The position numbers were made by a program, and so were the translations under genes. A stretch of DNA of 64,000 bases, taken from assembly GCA_035582835.1 (NCBI GenBank), contig JAYKAV010002977.1, forward strand, positions 3,130,759 through 3,194,758, in the 5' to 3' direction. The notes beneath the pieces are model-generated. The model was not told the origin of the DNA and searched no databases. It was given only the letters and a program-made list of their open reading frames with translations. Positions 14,600 through 43,091 of this stretch are shown piece by piece. The first letter of the stretch is position 1. Every line of letters begins with the position of its first letter. This stretch comes from Phoebastria nigripes. Its lineage: Eukaryota; Chordata; Aves; Procellariiformes; Diomedeidae.

Positions 14600-15350
14600 C
14601 GGATACGCGCGGGGATGCCACCCCTATACACCCCCAAGGTGGGCTGCACTGGGAGATACCCTCTCAGGCAAGGTGCTGACCAACCATAGTGAGCACGGGG
14701 AGAGGGTGATCCTCAGATGGGACGATGGTCTCCTCTGAGGTGCCTCTGGCAGACATAGGGGTGCCACCCTAGAGAAGGCGCATGGAGGATACCACCAGCT
14801 CCCCCACAGAGGAGTCCATGGCAGGCAGCTTCCCCCAGAGCTAATGGGGGAAGGGAGAATGGGAGGCTGTCCCCAGAGGCAGCACACAGGGACCACCAGC
14901 CCCAGAGAAAGTGCCCGGGGGGTATCACCACCAGCCCCCCCCCCCGGTGAGGTAACTGGGGGTGCACGCGCCCCTGGACAGGGTGCACGCAAGGGTCCCC
15001 CCCCAGACAGAGCACAAGGGGGGCACCATCCCCGCCCCCCTCCAAGGCAAGGCCATGGGGGTGGAGGATGGATGTGGGTCCCCCTCCCCAGACCGGGCAC
15101 GAGAGGGGCCGCCAGTCCCGCAGGGCACCACCCCACCCCCGGGGGTCCCAGCCCCGCTCCACCGGGGGGACCCTCCCCGGGCGGAGGGGGGAGGCAGCCC
15201 CAGCCCCCAGCAGTGTGCGGGGCGGGTGTCGCCAGCCAGGCCCACGCAGCCCACCCCCCACGCGGGGCCCCCCACAGCTCCCCAGGGAGGCCCACGGGAG
15301 CCCGCCCCCCCACGCGGGGACACGGGGGACTCCCCCCGCCACGGCGGTCG
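14600..15350. repeat. GC-rich, minisatellite-like low-complexity block
   Basis: This stretch runs up to the DVL3 exon 1 donor. It consists of loosely repeated G/C-rich phrases such as GGGGTGCCACCC, GGGGGGCACCATCCCC and CAGGGCACCACCCCA, alternating with runs of C (15 C at 14935-14945 and neighbours) and G. The repetition is imperfect and no exact period could be fixed by eye. Long open frames in several phases on both strands are a by-product of the lack of stop codons in GC-rich DNA and are not taken as genes. Confidence 0.5.
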
Positions 15351-15383
15351 GCGGGCCGGGCCCGGGCCCGGGTCCGCGCTCAC

Positions 15384-15550
15384 CCGAAGTCGTCGTCCAT
15401 GGACTTGAAGTAGAACTTGTAGTTGGGGCGGTTGAGGAGGCCCTTGAAGTCGCCGAGGGTGACGCGCTCGGCCGGGATCGGCAGCTTCACCAGGTACGGC
15501 GTCTCCTGCTCGTCCAGGTGGTAAATGATCTTCGTCTCGGCCGCCGCCAT
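15384..15550 (-). CDS. DVL3: Dishevelled-3, first coding exon (DIX domain N-terminal part)
   Basis: This exon encodes the first 55 residues plus two bases of codon 56 of a Dishevelled protein, the cytoplasmic Wnt-pathway scaffold that polymerises through its N-terminal DIX domain and recruits Axin at Frizzled receptors. The translation starts [20 protein letters not shown] and ends FKSMDDDFG, the canonical beginning of the DIX domain. The start at 15550 was chosen because all Dishevelled proteins begin a few residues before ETK; it has G at -3 and +4. The donor GTGAGC follows at 15383. The short NRPNYKF segment and the DDDFG ending match DVL3 better than DVL1 or DVL2, and the neighbouring EIF2B5 supports DVL3, since the two genes are adjacent in human. 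The frame is open further upstream through GC-rich sequence, but the extension is unlike the family. The remaining exons lie outside the window. Confidence 0.95.
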
Positions 15551-15887
15551 GGCGCCCCTGCCCGGCCGCCAGGCCTCCGCCGCCTCCTCCTCTCCTCCTC
15601 CGCCCCCGGCCCGGCGCGGCCCGCGACCCCCGGCCGCCGCCTCGGCCTCGGCCCCCGCCCGGCCCGGCCCGGCCCCTGCCCGCGCCCCGGCCCGGCTGCG
15701 GCCTCCGCGCGCCCGGTCCCCCCGCGCCCCTTGTTCTCCGGGTCCCAGCGCCGCCCGGCTCCAGAGCGCAAGCTCGGGCTCCGGCGGCTCCTCCCCCGCC
15801 CGCCCGCCGCCCCGGCTCCGCCGGAACCGGAACCGGCGCCCCGCGGGGGCCGCGCCGCCGACCGAGCCCGAGCCCGAGCCCTCACCC

Positions 15888-15927
15888 GGGCCGGGGCCCC
15901 AGCCGGCGGGCCGGGGCCCCAGCCGGC
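15888..15927. repeat. Exact 20-bp tandem duplication in the DVL3 5' flank
   Basis: The 20-bp unit GGGCCGGGGCCCCAGCCGGC occurs twice head to tail, at 15888-15907 and 15908-15927. It lies about 340-380 bp upstream of the DVL3 start codon. The unit contains the palindrome GGGGCCCC and a Sp1-like GC box. A short GAGCCC repeat lies just before it, near 15864-15880. Confidence 0.9.
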
Positions 15928-15970
15928 AGCCCGGGGCGGGCCGGCACCCGGAGCCGGTACCCCGGGATGG

Positions 15971-18900
15971 ACCGGGGCTCAAGGGGCACCCCGTGAGGGG
16001 CACGGTCCAGCACATCCTCGACCCAGACCCCTGCCACTATCCGGGCTCGCACCCTGCCCCCAAGGTAGATCCCGCACTGATATGAGACCCCCCAGCTGCA
16101 ACTGACCCCCATCAGCCCCTGACCTGCGCCCATCCACCCCTCTCCCCAGGGCCATACATCCACCGCTGCTCCCGCTGCACCCCATCTGGATGCACGCCCC
16201 CCCGGGACTGCACCCCTCATCACCTCCCTGGCCATGCACAGCCCCACCGCCTGTGGATGGGTTTGGATTTTTACTTCACATCCACATCCCCTTATATACA
16301 GCCTAGCGCTCCCCATGCACCCACATTCCCAGTGCTAGCTGGCACGCGCCCATATACCCCTCCCAGGCTCCCCACCCCCATTCAGCTTTTGTCCCCTCTT
16401 ACACCCACTGATGCTGATTCGCACACATGGTCATTCCTGCGCCACGTGTGCTCCTGCGTCCCACAACCTCCACTGCTTCTCATGTACACGGCCCAGGCCT
16501 CCCCTTCCACCTCTGCAGCCCTGGTCCTTTTTCATACACCTCCCAGCCTTCCCCATGCTCCTTGTACAACTACATGCCCCTTGAGTACAGCTTACAGAAC
16601 ATGAGGCATATCCTGCTCTACCCTGTCCTCCCATATCCAGACCCCTTTGAACTCCCCATACCCCGTCTCTGGTGGCCACCCCACGCAGGGACTCTGCCGC
16701 ACAAGAGGAACACAGTACCTCCCACCCCAGTTCCTCTCCACCTGTGGCTTCCCTCCAAACCCCTCGTCACCATCCAACAACCATCCCTGATACTCAGGCA
16801 CTGGACACCACAGTGGCCCTTCAAGTTCCCCAGACTCATTTCCTCACCAAGCAGACTCCCTCCTCTGCCCTTCATGAACATCCTCCTTTCCACATACTGT
16901 GGCCTCTTCAACTGTGCACACATCAGCTCCAACAGGCCCTTGGCTCTGTGGTTTCTTCCCCATCCTCTCTCTCTCCGGACCCTATCGCTCTCTTACCTAC
17001 AGTCATCAGCGCTGTGACCCCAGCCCCTAGGACTTGCCTCTGTGCCGCAGCAGTCTTGGGCTGGCTGGCTTCCCCTCTGGACACCTCGCCAGCACCCAAG
17101 GGGCGCCGAGGAACCGACTCCATCAGCAGTTTCCTGGAGCTGTGGCTGAGAGCAAAGCTGGGGTGGACGGAGCTTGGGGAACACCCACCACCAGGAAGGG
17201 CAAGAACCGCCTTGCACCGTCCTGGATTAGAAGGAACAAATGCAGAGGAAGAACCACACCGTGGGTTTGCACGGGGTGTGAGACTACATCACCAGCCCTC
17301 AGCGCCAGACTCACCTGCCGTAGGAAGAGGAGCCAGAGAGATCTTATAGGGAACAGAGCCAAGCTCCTCAGGCTGGCAGGCAGGCGTGAGCTAAATAGCC
17401 TCCTCATGCATGAAAGAGTCCTGTAGGCGTTGCTAGCAATTACCTGGGCAGCACTGCTAGACTGGGTGAAGAATCTGACATTAAATGTTANNNNNNNNNN
17501 NNNNNNNNNNNNNNNNNNNNNNNNNNNNNNNNNNNNNNNNNNNNNNNNNNAAAAAAAAAAAAAAAAAAAAAAAAATCAAGGGAAGACCTCAGGTAAGCAG
17601 AAGTTGTAAGAGGCATGAGGCTCTCCCATGTTTCCACATCAGCTCTTGGAAGATTGTCACTTCCTCAGGCTCGGAGCTCTGTGGTAAAAGCTGGCATACC
17701 TGTAAAGAAGAATCCAGGTCAGGAAAGGAAAAGTTTAGTTTAAGCTATTTCTTATTGTGTCAACACTGACAGACCTAATCTTAAAGTCTTTTTGCAACAC
17801 CTCCCTGCCCCAAAAGCTGGGCCCATGTGAAAGAATTACAGTCTTCCCCTGACAGGGCCACTCTCTTGCCCACCTCCCAGCACAGTTGAGGATGCACCTT
17901 GGAGCCTGTATCGTATGCGTTAGACGCCTTTGTTACCAAAAGGGCAGTTTTCTGAAGTGCTGAGCNCCCAGGGGAGCACATGCAGCCCAGAGGAGGGGTG
18001 CCACACACCCCCAGGGTGTAGGAGATGAAATCTCATTGTTACAGCTGCCGTTTCTTTTAAAACAGGCAAGTGATTGAATAGACTCAATCGATAGATTGAT
18101 TTAACTGCTCACAGAGGTCTTGTGAAGTATGACTCACTCTTAATGAACGGAGGTTAAGAACACAGAGCCAAAGAAATTAGCAGTAGGGGATTGTGCTGAG
18201 CACTCTAGGTCCACAAGGAAGAGTTTCCGAGCAGCCTGTTGGCATATGTCTACATTTAAAAATTGCAGCATTGATAGCATTGCTTCTCCTTACAAAGTAA
18301 ACAGACTCCAGGCATTTTAGCGCATCTCAGAACAGCCCAGAGCAGAGGTGGATGTACTTGAATTCCATCACTTACACCTTTAAGCAACACAAAACTATTA
18401 TCTTTTTCTAAAAGGTGCACCATTGTTAACTGAAGTTATGGGTTTGATACAGGAACACCAGGTGACATTCATCCATCCACCCATGTCAGATGGGAAGTCA
18501 GACAAGTTGACTACTATGGCCTTAGAAAAAATAAAAATACTTACTGCTTACATTGCTCAAAAAGATGGATAGCAACGATTGCACAATGAAGGTTGCTCTC
18601 AAAGGCATTTCTAGTCTTCCAACCAAATATAAATCTTGACTGAAAGCAATAGAAAGCATCAAGCCCACCCTATACTTAAGCAATGCAATTAATGCTCCTT
18701 TAAAAAGTATACACTTACCTGCCCGTAAGGATGCTGCACCATGCCAGAACTCCACCTTGGAGAATATCAAGTGTCCTACTTTGTCTCCTTTTTGCTACTC
18801 TGTTCTCGGCACCTGTAAAACCACCCCACCACACTCACCACCGAGGCCTGAAGGATAAGGGTATTTGGCCATAGAGCAACATTCTCCCCTTGGATCTTAA

Positions 18901-19600
18901 CCCCTGGGTAAGAAAGCAGCTCACACCATGAAGAAGTTGGCTACTATGGAGCAAAGGAGGAAGGAATGTGGAAAAAACAAAAGTGGAATTGTTACTTGGC
19001 ACAAAGAATCAGGAGCCTCTGGCAAAACCAAGCCATTTACAGAACTACACGTTAAACCTATTTTTTAAGCCATCTTTACATTGTAAAAGGAGAAGAATAG
19101 TTAAGATGTCCAAGGAGATTTTAAAATTACCAAGTCTTGCAGCTGGCTTGGAAATGGTTTTACTAAGAGCTCTGTAGCTGTCCTTCCCCCTCTCTGCCAG
19201 TTCTTACTCCCCAACATCAGGAGGGCACAATGCAGTACCTAACAGCCAGCATTCCCACTAATTCTCATCATGGCAAAGGAGAACAGCTATCACAGGATTT
19301 GAGGTTCATCTTTGCAACATAATCCTGTACAAAACCAAACCTCACCCATTTCAGGATTCTAAGTTCAGAAGTTCTAATAAACTGTTCTCTACTTGTAAAC
19401 AGTGAGGTCATGAGTTATCACTGACCATTTATACCAATTCAGTGGTGTGCTGATTTCCTACCTGCCTATTATGTGCTTAAAATCTCTTGAGGAAAAAGCG
19501 ATGTGTTATTTAGCTTACCCGTTAAGCCCTGCTCAGGCACGTGCCACAACTGGAGACATACAATTCAAAGTCAAACAAAACAAACAAGCCGGTAACACCA
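15971..19600. other. Intergenic spacer between DVL3 and EIF2B5, no gene recognised
   Basis: The part from about 16000 to 16950 is visibly C-rich and G-poor on the plus strand and full of CCCCA / CACCC phrases, so it looks low-complexity. An assembly gap follows at 17491-17550. From about 17580 onward the composition is balanced. Open frames here (for example 16427-17017 and 16672-17349) are stop-poor because of the skewed composition and resemble nothing known. Confidence 0.55.
17491..17550. other. Assembly gap of 60 N followed by poly(A)
   Basis: Sixty consecutive N are followed directly by 25 A (17551-17575). The gap edge in a homopolymer suggests that sequencing or assembly failed at a long A/T run. 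The true missing length is unknown. Confidence 0.95.
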
Positions 19601-19608
19601 GGATAGTT

Positions 19609-21306
19609 TTTATTTGCTCCCTGAATTAAATATTGGCAGATACAGAAAATTCAGATACCAACTATTTCCCCAACATTTACAAGACTGAGTTTGCAATGTC
19701 AGAAAACAAGCACATTTATGTACAATCCTGGCAACTGATAGTGTGAGTGCACAAGATCGCCCTGCCTGAACATCAGTTTTTAAGAGGCAGTATCCCTGGT
19801 CTCCAGCATCCAACGCTGTCCCCTCACTGACAATTGTGGCACCACGGAACGGCCAAGTAAATATCCTGAGTGGGCGGCTCCAGTGCATTTCCCCCCAGCA
19901 AAGGATTTATTCCATGCTCCTCCTGAAGGGGCAGAGGCAAGGTCAGCACATCCAACAAAAAACCCACCTATGAACACAAGCTGATTCTCGCTGTGCCTTT
20001 TTTGCTCTGTTCTTTGAGAGCAGGGAAGAACACAGCACAGTGACACTTCCAAGAAAGCTGTTCTTAAAGGCCTTATTGCTGCCACACATTGTCTGTGCTG
20101 GCAACAAAGTGCCAGAGGCACACTTGTTCCCTGCTGCATGCCGAGTTGCTCTGCGGCTGCTGAACTTTACAGTGGGTTTGCAGCACTTTCTCTGCTGTCT
20201 GAGGGAAGGGAAGTTTTCAAATAAATAAAAGGACATGAAGTAAGCAAGCTTGTATAACTGAAATCATGTGGAAACACAAAGCATGTGCCGTTGAAGGAAA
20301 TACCATTCACTCCTTTTCACACTGGAGCAGAACTTAGGAACTTGCATCCTCCTTAAAGCAGCTGGTGTGGTCAGTGCCCCCAGAGCAAAAACACAAGTGT
20401 AGCTGGTGCAGCAGGAGGAGCCAGGCACCTCTGCACCCTTTTTATAAAAAAATAAAAGAAACAGACACTTTTCTAAAACACGTCTGCTAAGCTGGGGATG
20501 CACAGAAGACAGATCACATCTAAGATGTAGTGATCCATACCACATTTCACTGGCCAGTGCACATCCACGATTAGCCAGCCCCCGCAGGGGGAACTGAGCA
20601 CGTATTATCCCCTGTTCTACAGAAGGGGGAACACATGGTTTTACCAACTCTATTGTGCAACCTTGTGTTAGATCCTAGCACGGCAGATGGCAAGAGATTT
20701 TCCCTTTTGGAAGGATCACAGAAGTGCCTTCTAGGCTGCAAAATGCCTTGGGCATCCTCAGACAACTGCGTCTTCTCCAGGCACAAGAACTCCTGAATCC
20801 CAGTCCTGCGCTCCAGATCATAATCCACATGCTCACCAACCTTGCCAGTGTCTCTTCAGCAGGAGTTCTCTTAGCTCCAGAAGCAACAATGGCTCCAAGT
20901 AACTTAGCTGTATGACCATTCTTCCACAACCCTGATGGTTAGATTTATAAGGGCATTGTATGCATTTGCATCTGTTAGCTCCCTTTGTATTAGTAACAAG
21001 GACCTCCCAAAAGATAGCTTATAGTATATCATATCCAGGCTCCAGAGGGATTCTAGGTATCACCACCTCCTGCTTTTCCCTTATGGTTTTTACACTGGGC
21101 TGCAACCATCTAACATAAGGTGCCACTGGGCAAGTGAGGGAGGGAGGGAAGTGGCAAAGTTGGGAACACACAACTTAATGATGGGATTGTCAGTCACTTC
21201 GATGTCAGGCCCCACATCTACACACCATGCACTGGCATTGATCTTGCCCTGCCCACTCGGCCCAGAAAGGCAGTGAGAGTGCCTCTTCTCATGCTGAGCC
21301 ACCATG
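19609..21306 (-). other. EIF2B5: EIF2B5 3' UTR and 3' flank (extent uncertain)
   Basis: Sequence after the EIF2B5 stop codon, read leftwards. The first canonical AATAAA signals on the minus strand are at 19906-19911 and 19609-19614, about 1.4 and 1.7 kb beyond the stop. A TATAAA variant at about 20942-20947 could serve a shorter UTR of roughly 0.4 kb. No coding sequence was recognised here. Which signal is used cannot be decided from sequence alone. Confidence 0.4.
19906..19911 (-). terminator. EIF2B5: Candidate polyadenylation signal AATAAA for EIF2B5
   Basis: Minus-strand AATAAA (TTTATT on the given strand) is the first canonical hexamer downstream of the EIF2B5 stop codon. A second canonical copy lies at 19609-19614. 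This is support by position only. Confidence 0.35.
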
Positions 21307-39360
<18,054 letters not shown>

Positions 39361-39391
39361 CTCCTCACGCTGCCTCAGCTCCCCCTTTCCG

Positions 39392-39412
39392 CTTCCGGGT
39401 CCGCGCCGGAAG
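39392..39412 (-). promoter_or_regulatory. EIF2B5: Inverted pair of ETS/GABPA-type sites upstream of EIF2B5
   Basis: CTTCCGG at 39392-39398 and CCGGAAG at 39406-39412 form an inverted pair spaced by 7 bp, located 32-52 bp upstream of the EIF2B5 start codon. CCGGAAG is the core bound by ETS factors such as GABPA, commonly found near start sites of TATA-less housekeeping genes. Use of the sites is inferred. Confidence 0.55.
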
Positions 39413-39612
39413 CAGCGACGGGAGCTCGGCGGGGACAGAACAGCGCGGTGCGCAGCGCGCGTTCGCGGGCTGGCGGCGGCCCCGGTCCCCGCCCCTGCGG
39501 CCCCGGCCGGGCGGTTCAGCGGAGCCCAGCCCCGGAGAGCCGGGCAGGCCCTGCCAGGGCCCCGCTCCCTGTGCCTGAGCCAGCCCAGCAGCACGCAGGG
39601 CCCGGGGTGAGC

Positions 39613-42291
39613 GTAGGCAGACAGGGCAGCTTCAAGAGGGGTTCAGAAACTCCCCGCTGCCTCCCCAGCCTTTCGCCCCCTCCGTCAGTGCCGGCGGGGA
39701 GAAGATCCGCCATTGCCAGGTGGATCTTCCTCAGGCACAGCTGCGGGAGCGAGTCGCTCGCACGAACCGCGACAGCGCTGCTGGCCCACATGCCTGCGCC
39801 TCAGGAGCCGGGGAGGCGTTTTTATCAGCATCCCCCAAGGAGGGAGAGGGTGGAGAGCAGAGCGGCGCTCCCCGCCATTACAGGGCACAGCCAGGACCCG
39901 GCAGAGGCGAGGGGAAGGCCTGAACTTCCCACACACAGACATTTCCCAGATGACCTCGGGGTGTGTGTAGTACTTCGATGCAACCCTGGGGGTTTCCAGT
40001 TTAGGAAGAAGTTATATTTTCTTGATAGGCTTCATAGCTGTGATGTGCTTGTGCTGCGTTTCCAGATGCCCAACCGCTGTTTCTGCAAAGCCAGCCTTGC
40101 TGTGAACCAGCCCTTCAGCACTCACACCTTCCATCAAGGAGTGACCCCCAAAACCCACAGTCCCTGAGGGACCTCTCAGAGCCCACCCAGAGACACTTCC
40201 AGAGAGGAGAGGAGACAAGAAGATGTGGTTTCTGGGGGTGGGGGTGACATTTGTCTTCCTCCCAGCTTGGTGAAGCAGCCCCCGATTTGGGTGGTGGTGA
40301 TGGTGTCTGGCTGTGCCCCCTGCTCAGACGCTGTCAGTTTTGTGGATCCTGATCCCGCCAGCCACCCCTGCCNCAGCCCGGGCTCTGTCCTCATGCAGCT
40401 CTGGTTGTCCCTCCTAACGTGCTTCAATATTGGCCTGGCCCACAGAAGAGGATCGGCCGCATACAGTCCTGGGCACAGAAAGTGTGCGCTCGGCTGGAAT
40501 CCCTCCTCTACCACCTCTCTCTGCTGCCNGTCACAGTGCTGTGATCCCTCTTGCCTGGCACAGCTCTGCTGCCTGCTCATTTTTCAGTTAGAGAAAACTG
40601 TGTGATAACCCCTGCATTCAAAACCAGGAAAACAGGCCAAGAGACTTCTCCAGGGAACTCCTAATGGGCTGGCAGCAGGAGGGCTACGGGGAGCCCCGAG
40701 CCTGGCAGCAGGAGGGCCCTTACCAGCGCTGGGTGCTGCAGGACCTGGTGCTTGCTGCCCTGCCCCGTTGTCACACTTCGGCCCCTCTCCACGTGGGACA
40801 GGCGTTCACAGCCCCTGCTCTGTCTCCTCACCAGCCTCTCTTGGATTCTTGTTGTCCCTCGCTCCCCATAAACTGCCCCGCTGTGACACCCTGCTCTGGT
40901 CCTTGCTGCTCTCATCTGCTAGCAGCTCTGCACCTACCCGCTGACTGACCAGCCAGAGACTCAAGGAGCTGATACACAGTTCAACTGCAATCTGAGAAAG
41001 AAACACAGGGCACTTGCACCCCCTCCTCCGAGGCAGGGCCTTTCCCCAGGGTGGAACGTGGCACGCACTTATCAGCCTGAGGCACACAGTATGGCCTTTC
41101 CATCCTGGTGATGAGGGTAATTAAGGGAGGCACAACTTAATCATAGACCTACAGTACTGTCCCAGTGTCATGGGCAGCCTGTACAGCCCCCCGCTCAGTG
41201 CTGAGGGGTCTTTGCTGGGTTGTGAGTGGAAGAAGAGTATAATATGCAACATGCAGCATCCCTTTTCATTGGTTGAATTGCAGGTTCAGGATTGAGTTAG
41301 TAGAAAACAACTCTTCTCTGTCTCCTGAAGGACTCTGCAGCATTGGGTATTCCCTGCAATTTCCCTTACCAGTTAAAATGTTCAGACATCACTCACNTGG
41401 TGCCATCTGCGCCCAGTAACTTGTGACTGAGCCCTTGCTGTGCCGCACCTTGTGGCTGAGTTGCTTGACCTTAGCTCGTGTTTTGGAATAAAGCAGCAAG
41501 GATGGACACAGTGAGAAAATAGAAATGAGCTGCCCTAGGGAAATAAATCATCCCCATCCTTTTCAAAAATAGGTATCCGCATACCCTTGGGAATCCTGTT
41601 GCCTTGGCAAAGAAGCTAACCCCAGAACAAAAGCTCCCAGATGGTTTCAGCCCAGGGGTTACAGCTTGAGGAATGAACCAAGAGGTGGATTTGTCATTGC
41701 CTGGGGGAAGGACAGCATCTTTCTTCCTGCCTACGTAGCACTAAGTGCATAAACAGCACCAGAAATCAGGTCTGATCCAGCCTGCACAGCCACTGCCCGT
41801 GTCGAGACTGGGCACACAGAGCTCGACAGGAGAATCAGCAGATTATCTGGCTAATTACATCCTGTTCTCTCCAAATGAGGCGAGTTTCCAAGACGTTGCC
41901 CTGGTAAATTGGCGAGAGCAGGGGAAGACAATTCAAGGTAGTTGCTAATGAACTGAACTCAAAATCAGCCTGATAAGTATTCCTCAGGCTTTGCACACAC
42001 ATTTCCCTTTGGTTTCACTGGGGACTTGCAGGCCAGTAGCACCCAGGCCAAACATTTTCTGAAAGCAATATAATTCCAGGGGAGCTTTTAAAATTAAAAT
42101 TAACTCATGAAAATTGAAATGAGGCTGGACTGGATTATACTGGAGGTCCATCAATCCCAGTATCCCACAGTGGCTGGGCAGGGGGGTGGGAAGACGCATA
42201 GACTGTGGGGCTTTTTCTTACTCCCCCATCCTTGGACACCCCTGGACAGAGCATTAAGGGGCAGCATCCACCAGCTCTGGGAATGATGAGC
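39613..42291. other. Intergenic sequence upstream of EIF2B5, no gene recognised
   Basis: Moderately GC-rich sequence without recognisable exons. A 15-bp phrase, CTGGCAGCAGGAGGG, is repeated at about 40669 and 40701. The frame that stays open from 38917 to 40167 on the plus strand is a CpG-island effect opposite EIF2B5 exon 1. A possible ancient CR1-type fragment lies at about 42126-42177. Confidence 0.55.
42126..42177 (+). mobile_element. Possible ancient CR1-type LINE fragment
   Basis: The phrase GGACTGGATTATACTGGAGG, followed by TCCATCAATCCCAGTATCCC and ACAGTGGC, resembles a segment seen in old amniote CR1-like repeats (TCCATCTAGCCCAGTATCC followed by ACAGTGGCC). The match is short and from memory of the repeat type, so it is tentative. 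Confidence 0.3.
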
Positions 42292-42559
42292 TGTGACGGT
42301 GTGCACCCCCTGCCCCCGACCTGACCTTTTCCCGTAACCCTGCTCCAGTGATAACCACCAGTGGCAGTCATGATGGATGCATNCAGCTCAAAGTGGATTT
42401 GNGGGAGACAGATAACAACACAATAGCCAAGGGCTAATTTATGGCAATGTGTCCACCTAACCACAGTGCTGATCAATGTCCAACTCAAGCCAAATTTGGA
42501 AGAAACTAACATCTGCAGTTGGTATGTAAATATGACTATGAGTCAATCACCCTACCCCC

Positions 42560-42567
42560 ATAAATAG
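42560..42567 (+). promoter_or_regulatory. TATA box of the solo LTR
   Basis: ATAAATAG, located about 270 bp inside the LTR. It marks the U3 promoter, with transcription expected to start near 42590 and run rightwards. Confidence 0.6.
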
Positions 42568-43031
42568 CGAGCAGCCCAAGAGCCCATTGAGCTCTCCTGC
42601 ACAGCAGCAGGCTGCACGCCAGGATCTCCCCTTGAGTAGGGACGCCTCTCAGGGTTACTCCTCGAGGTTGAGAGAATCCTTATCACATCAGATACTCAGT
42701 AAGTGAATTGGGAATAAGCACGCTGAAACTTTGTAATCTTAGCTAAGTGATATAAAGGACTGATTGTGCATATCTAATCCTTTAGACATGAACTGTTGAC
42801 CAAGTCCAGGACTAAGTTTGGATCCAGCCGCACCTAGACTCCTCTCTGAGAAGGAGTTNAGAATGCAAGGGGGTCCTCTCCGAACCTCATGACTCATTGG
42901 GAGAGTCTCCCTGACAGTTTTGTCTGACCCCGTCCTCTATGCAGTAAATAATCAAGTGTACTTTGCCATCGAATCTTNTTAAACCACTGNCGCATTTACC
43001 ATTGAACTTTGTTAACTCACTGTCTTATATC

Positions 43032-43037
43032 AATAAA
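43032..43037 (+). terminator. Polyadenylation signal of the solo LTR
   Basis: AATAAA, 54 bp before the 3' end of the LTR, followed by a T-rich CTGCTTCTCTCTTAC stretch. The position is typical for the R/U5 region. Confidence 0.6.
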
Positions 43038-43091
43038 CATATTGCTGCTTCTCTCTTACGAGTGAAGTGCACTCTCACTCCATCCGTGACA

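Larger units (their letters stand above)
1..15383 (-). other. DVL3: DVL3 intron 1 (partial; continues beyond the left edge)
   Basis: Everything left of the DVL3 first coding exon should be its first intron, because DVL3 is read right to left and no second exon (the family segment beginning VVKEEISDD) was recognisable on the minus strand. Many open frames of 60-150 codons occur here, but none resembles a known protein, and none has convincing splice sites in frame with exon 1. Contents that can be named are a CR1 tail near 12411, a 116-nt poly(A) tract at 4850 and a GC-rich minisatellite-like block near 14600-15350. The very short exon 2 could have been missed by eye. Confidence 0.6.
15100..15970. 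promoter_or_regulatory. DVL3: CpG island / promoter region of DVL3
   Basis: The sequence around and upstream of the DVL3 start codon is extremely GC-rich with abundant CpG, many GGCCGGGG / CCCCGGCC boxes of Sp1 type and CCGGAA elements near 15818-15832. No TATA box is apparent. This is typical for a broadly expressed vertebrate gene. The transcription start site cannot be fixed from sequence alone. The boundaries given are approximate and judged by eye. Confidence 0.8.
42292..43091 (+). mobile_element. Solo long terminal repeat of an endogenous retrovirus
   Basis: An 800-bp block with the anatomy of a retroviral LTR. It starts TGTGACGG and ends CCGTGACA, an imperfect terminal inverted repeat (7 of 8) of the TG...CA type. 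A TATA box ATAAATAG lies at 42560-42567 and an AATAAA signal at 43032-43037. The flanks TGAGC (42287-42291) and TGAGT (43092-43096) look like a target-site duplication with one change. No primer-binding site, gag, pol or env sequence follows, so this is a solo LTR left by recombination. If the TATA box is used, R would run from about 42590 to about 43055, which is long. The family could not be named; a 5-bp duplication would fit an ERVL-like or gammaretrovirus-like element. Ambiguous bases at 42383, 42402, 42860, 42978 and 42990 hint at polymorphism or low quality. Confidence 0.75.

Noticed and set aside
14624..16105. Several overlapping frames of 150-345 codons on both strands around DVL3 exon 1
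   Set aside because: All are low-complexity translations of GC-rich, stop-poor sequence; only the DIX-domain segment at 15384-15550 resembles a protein family.
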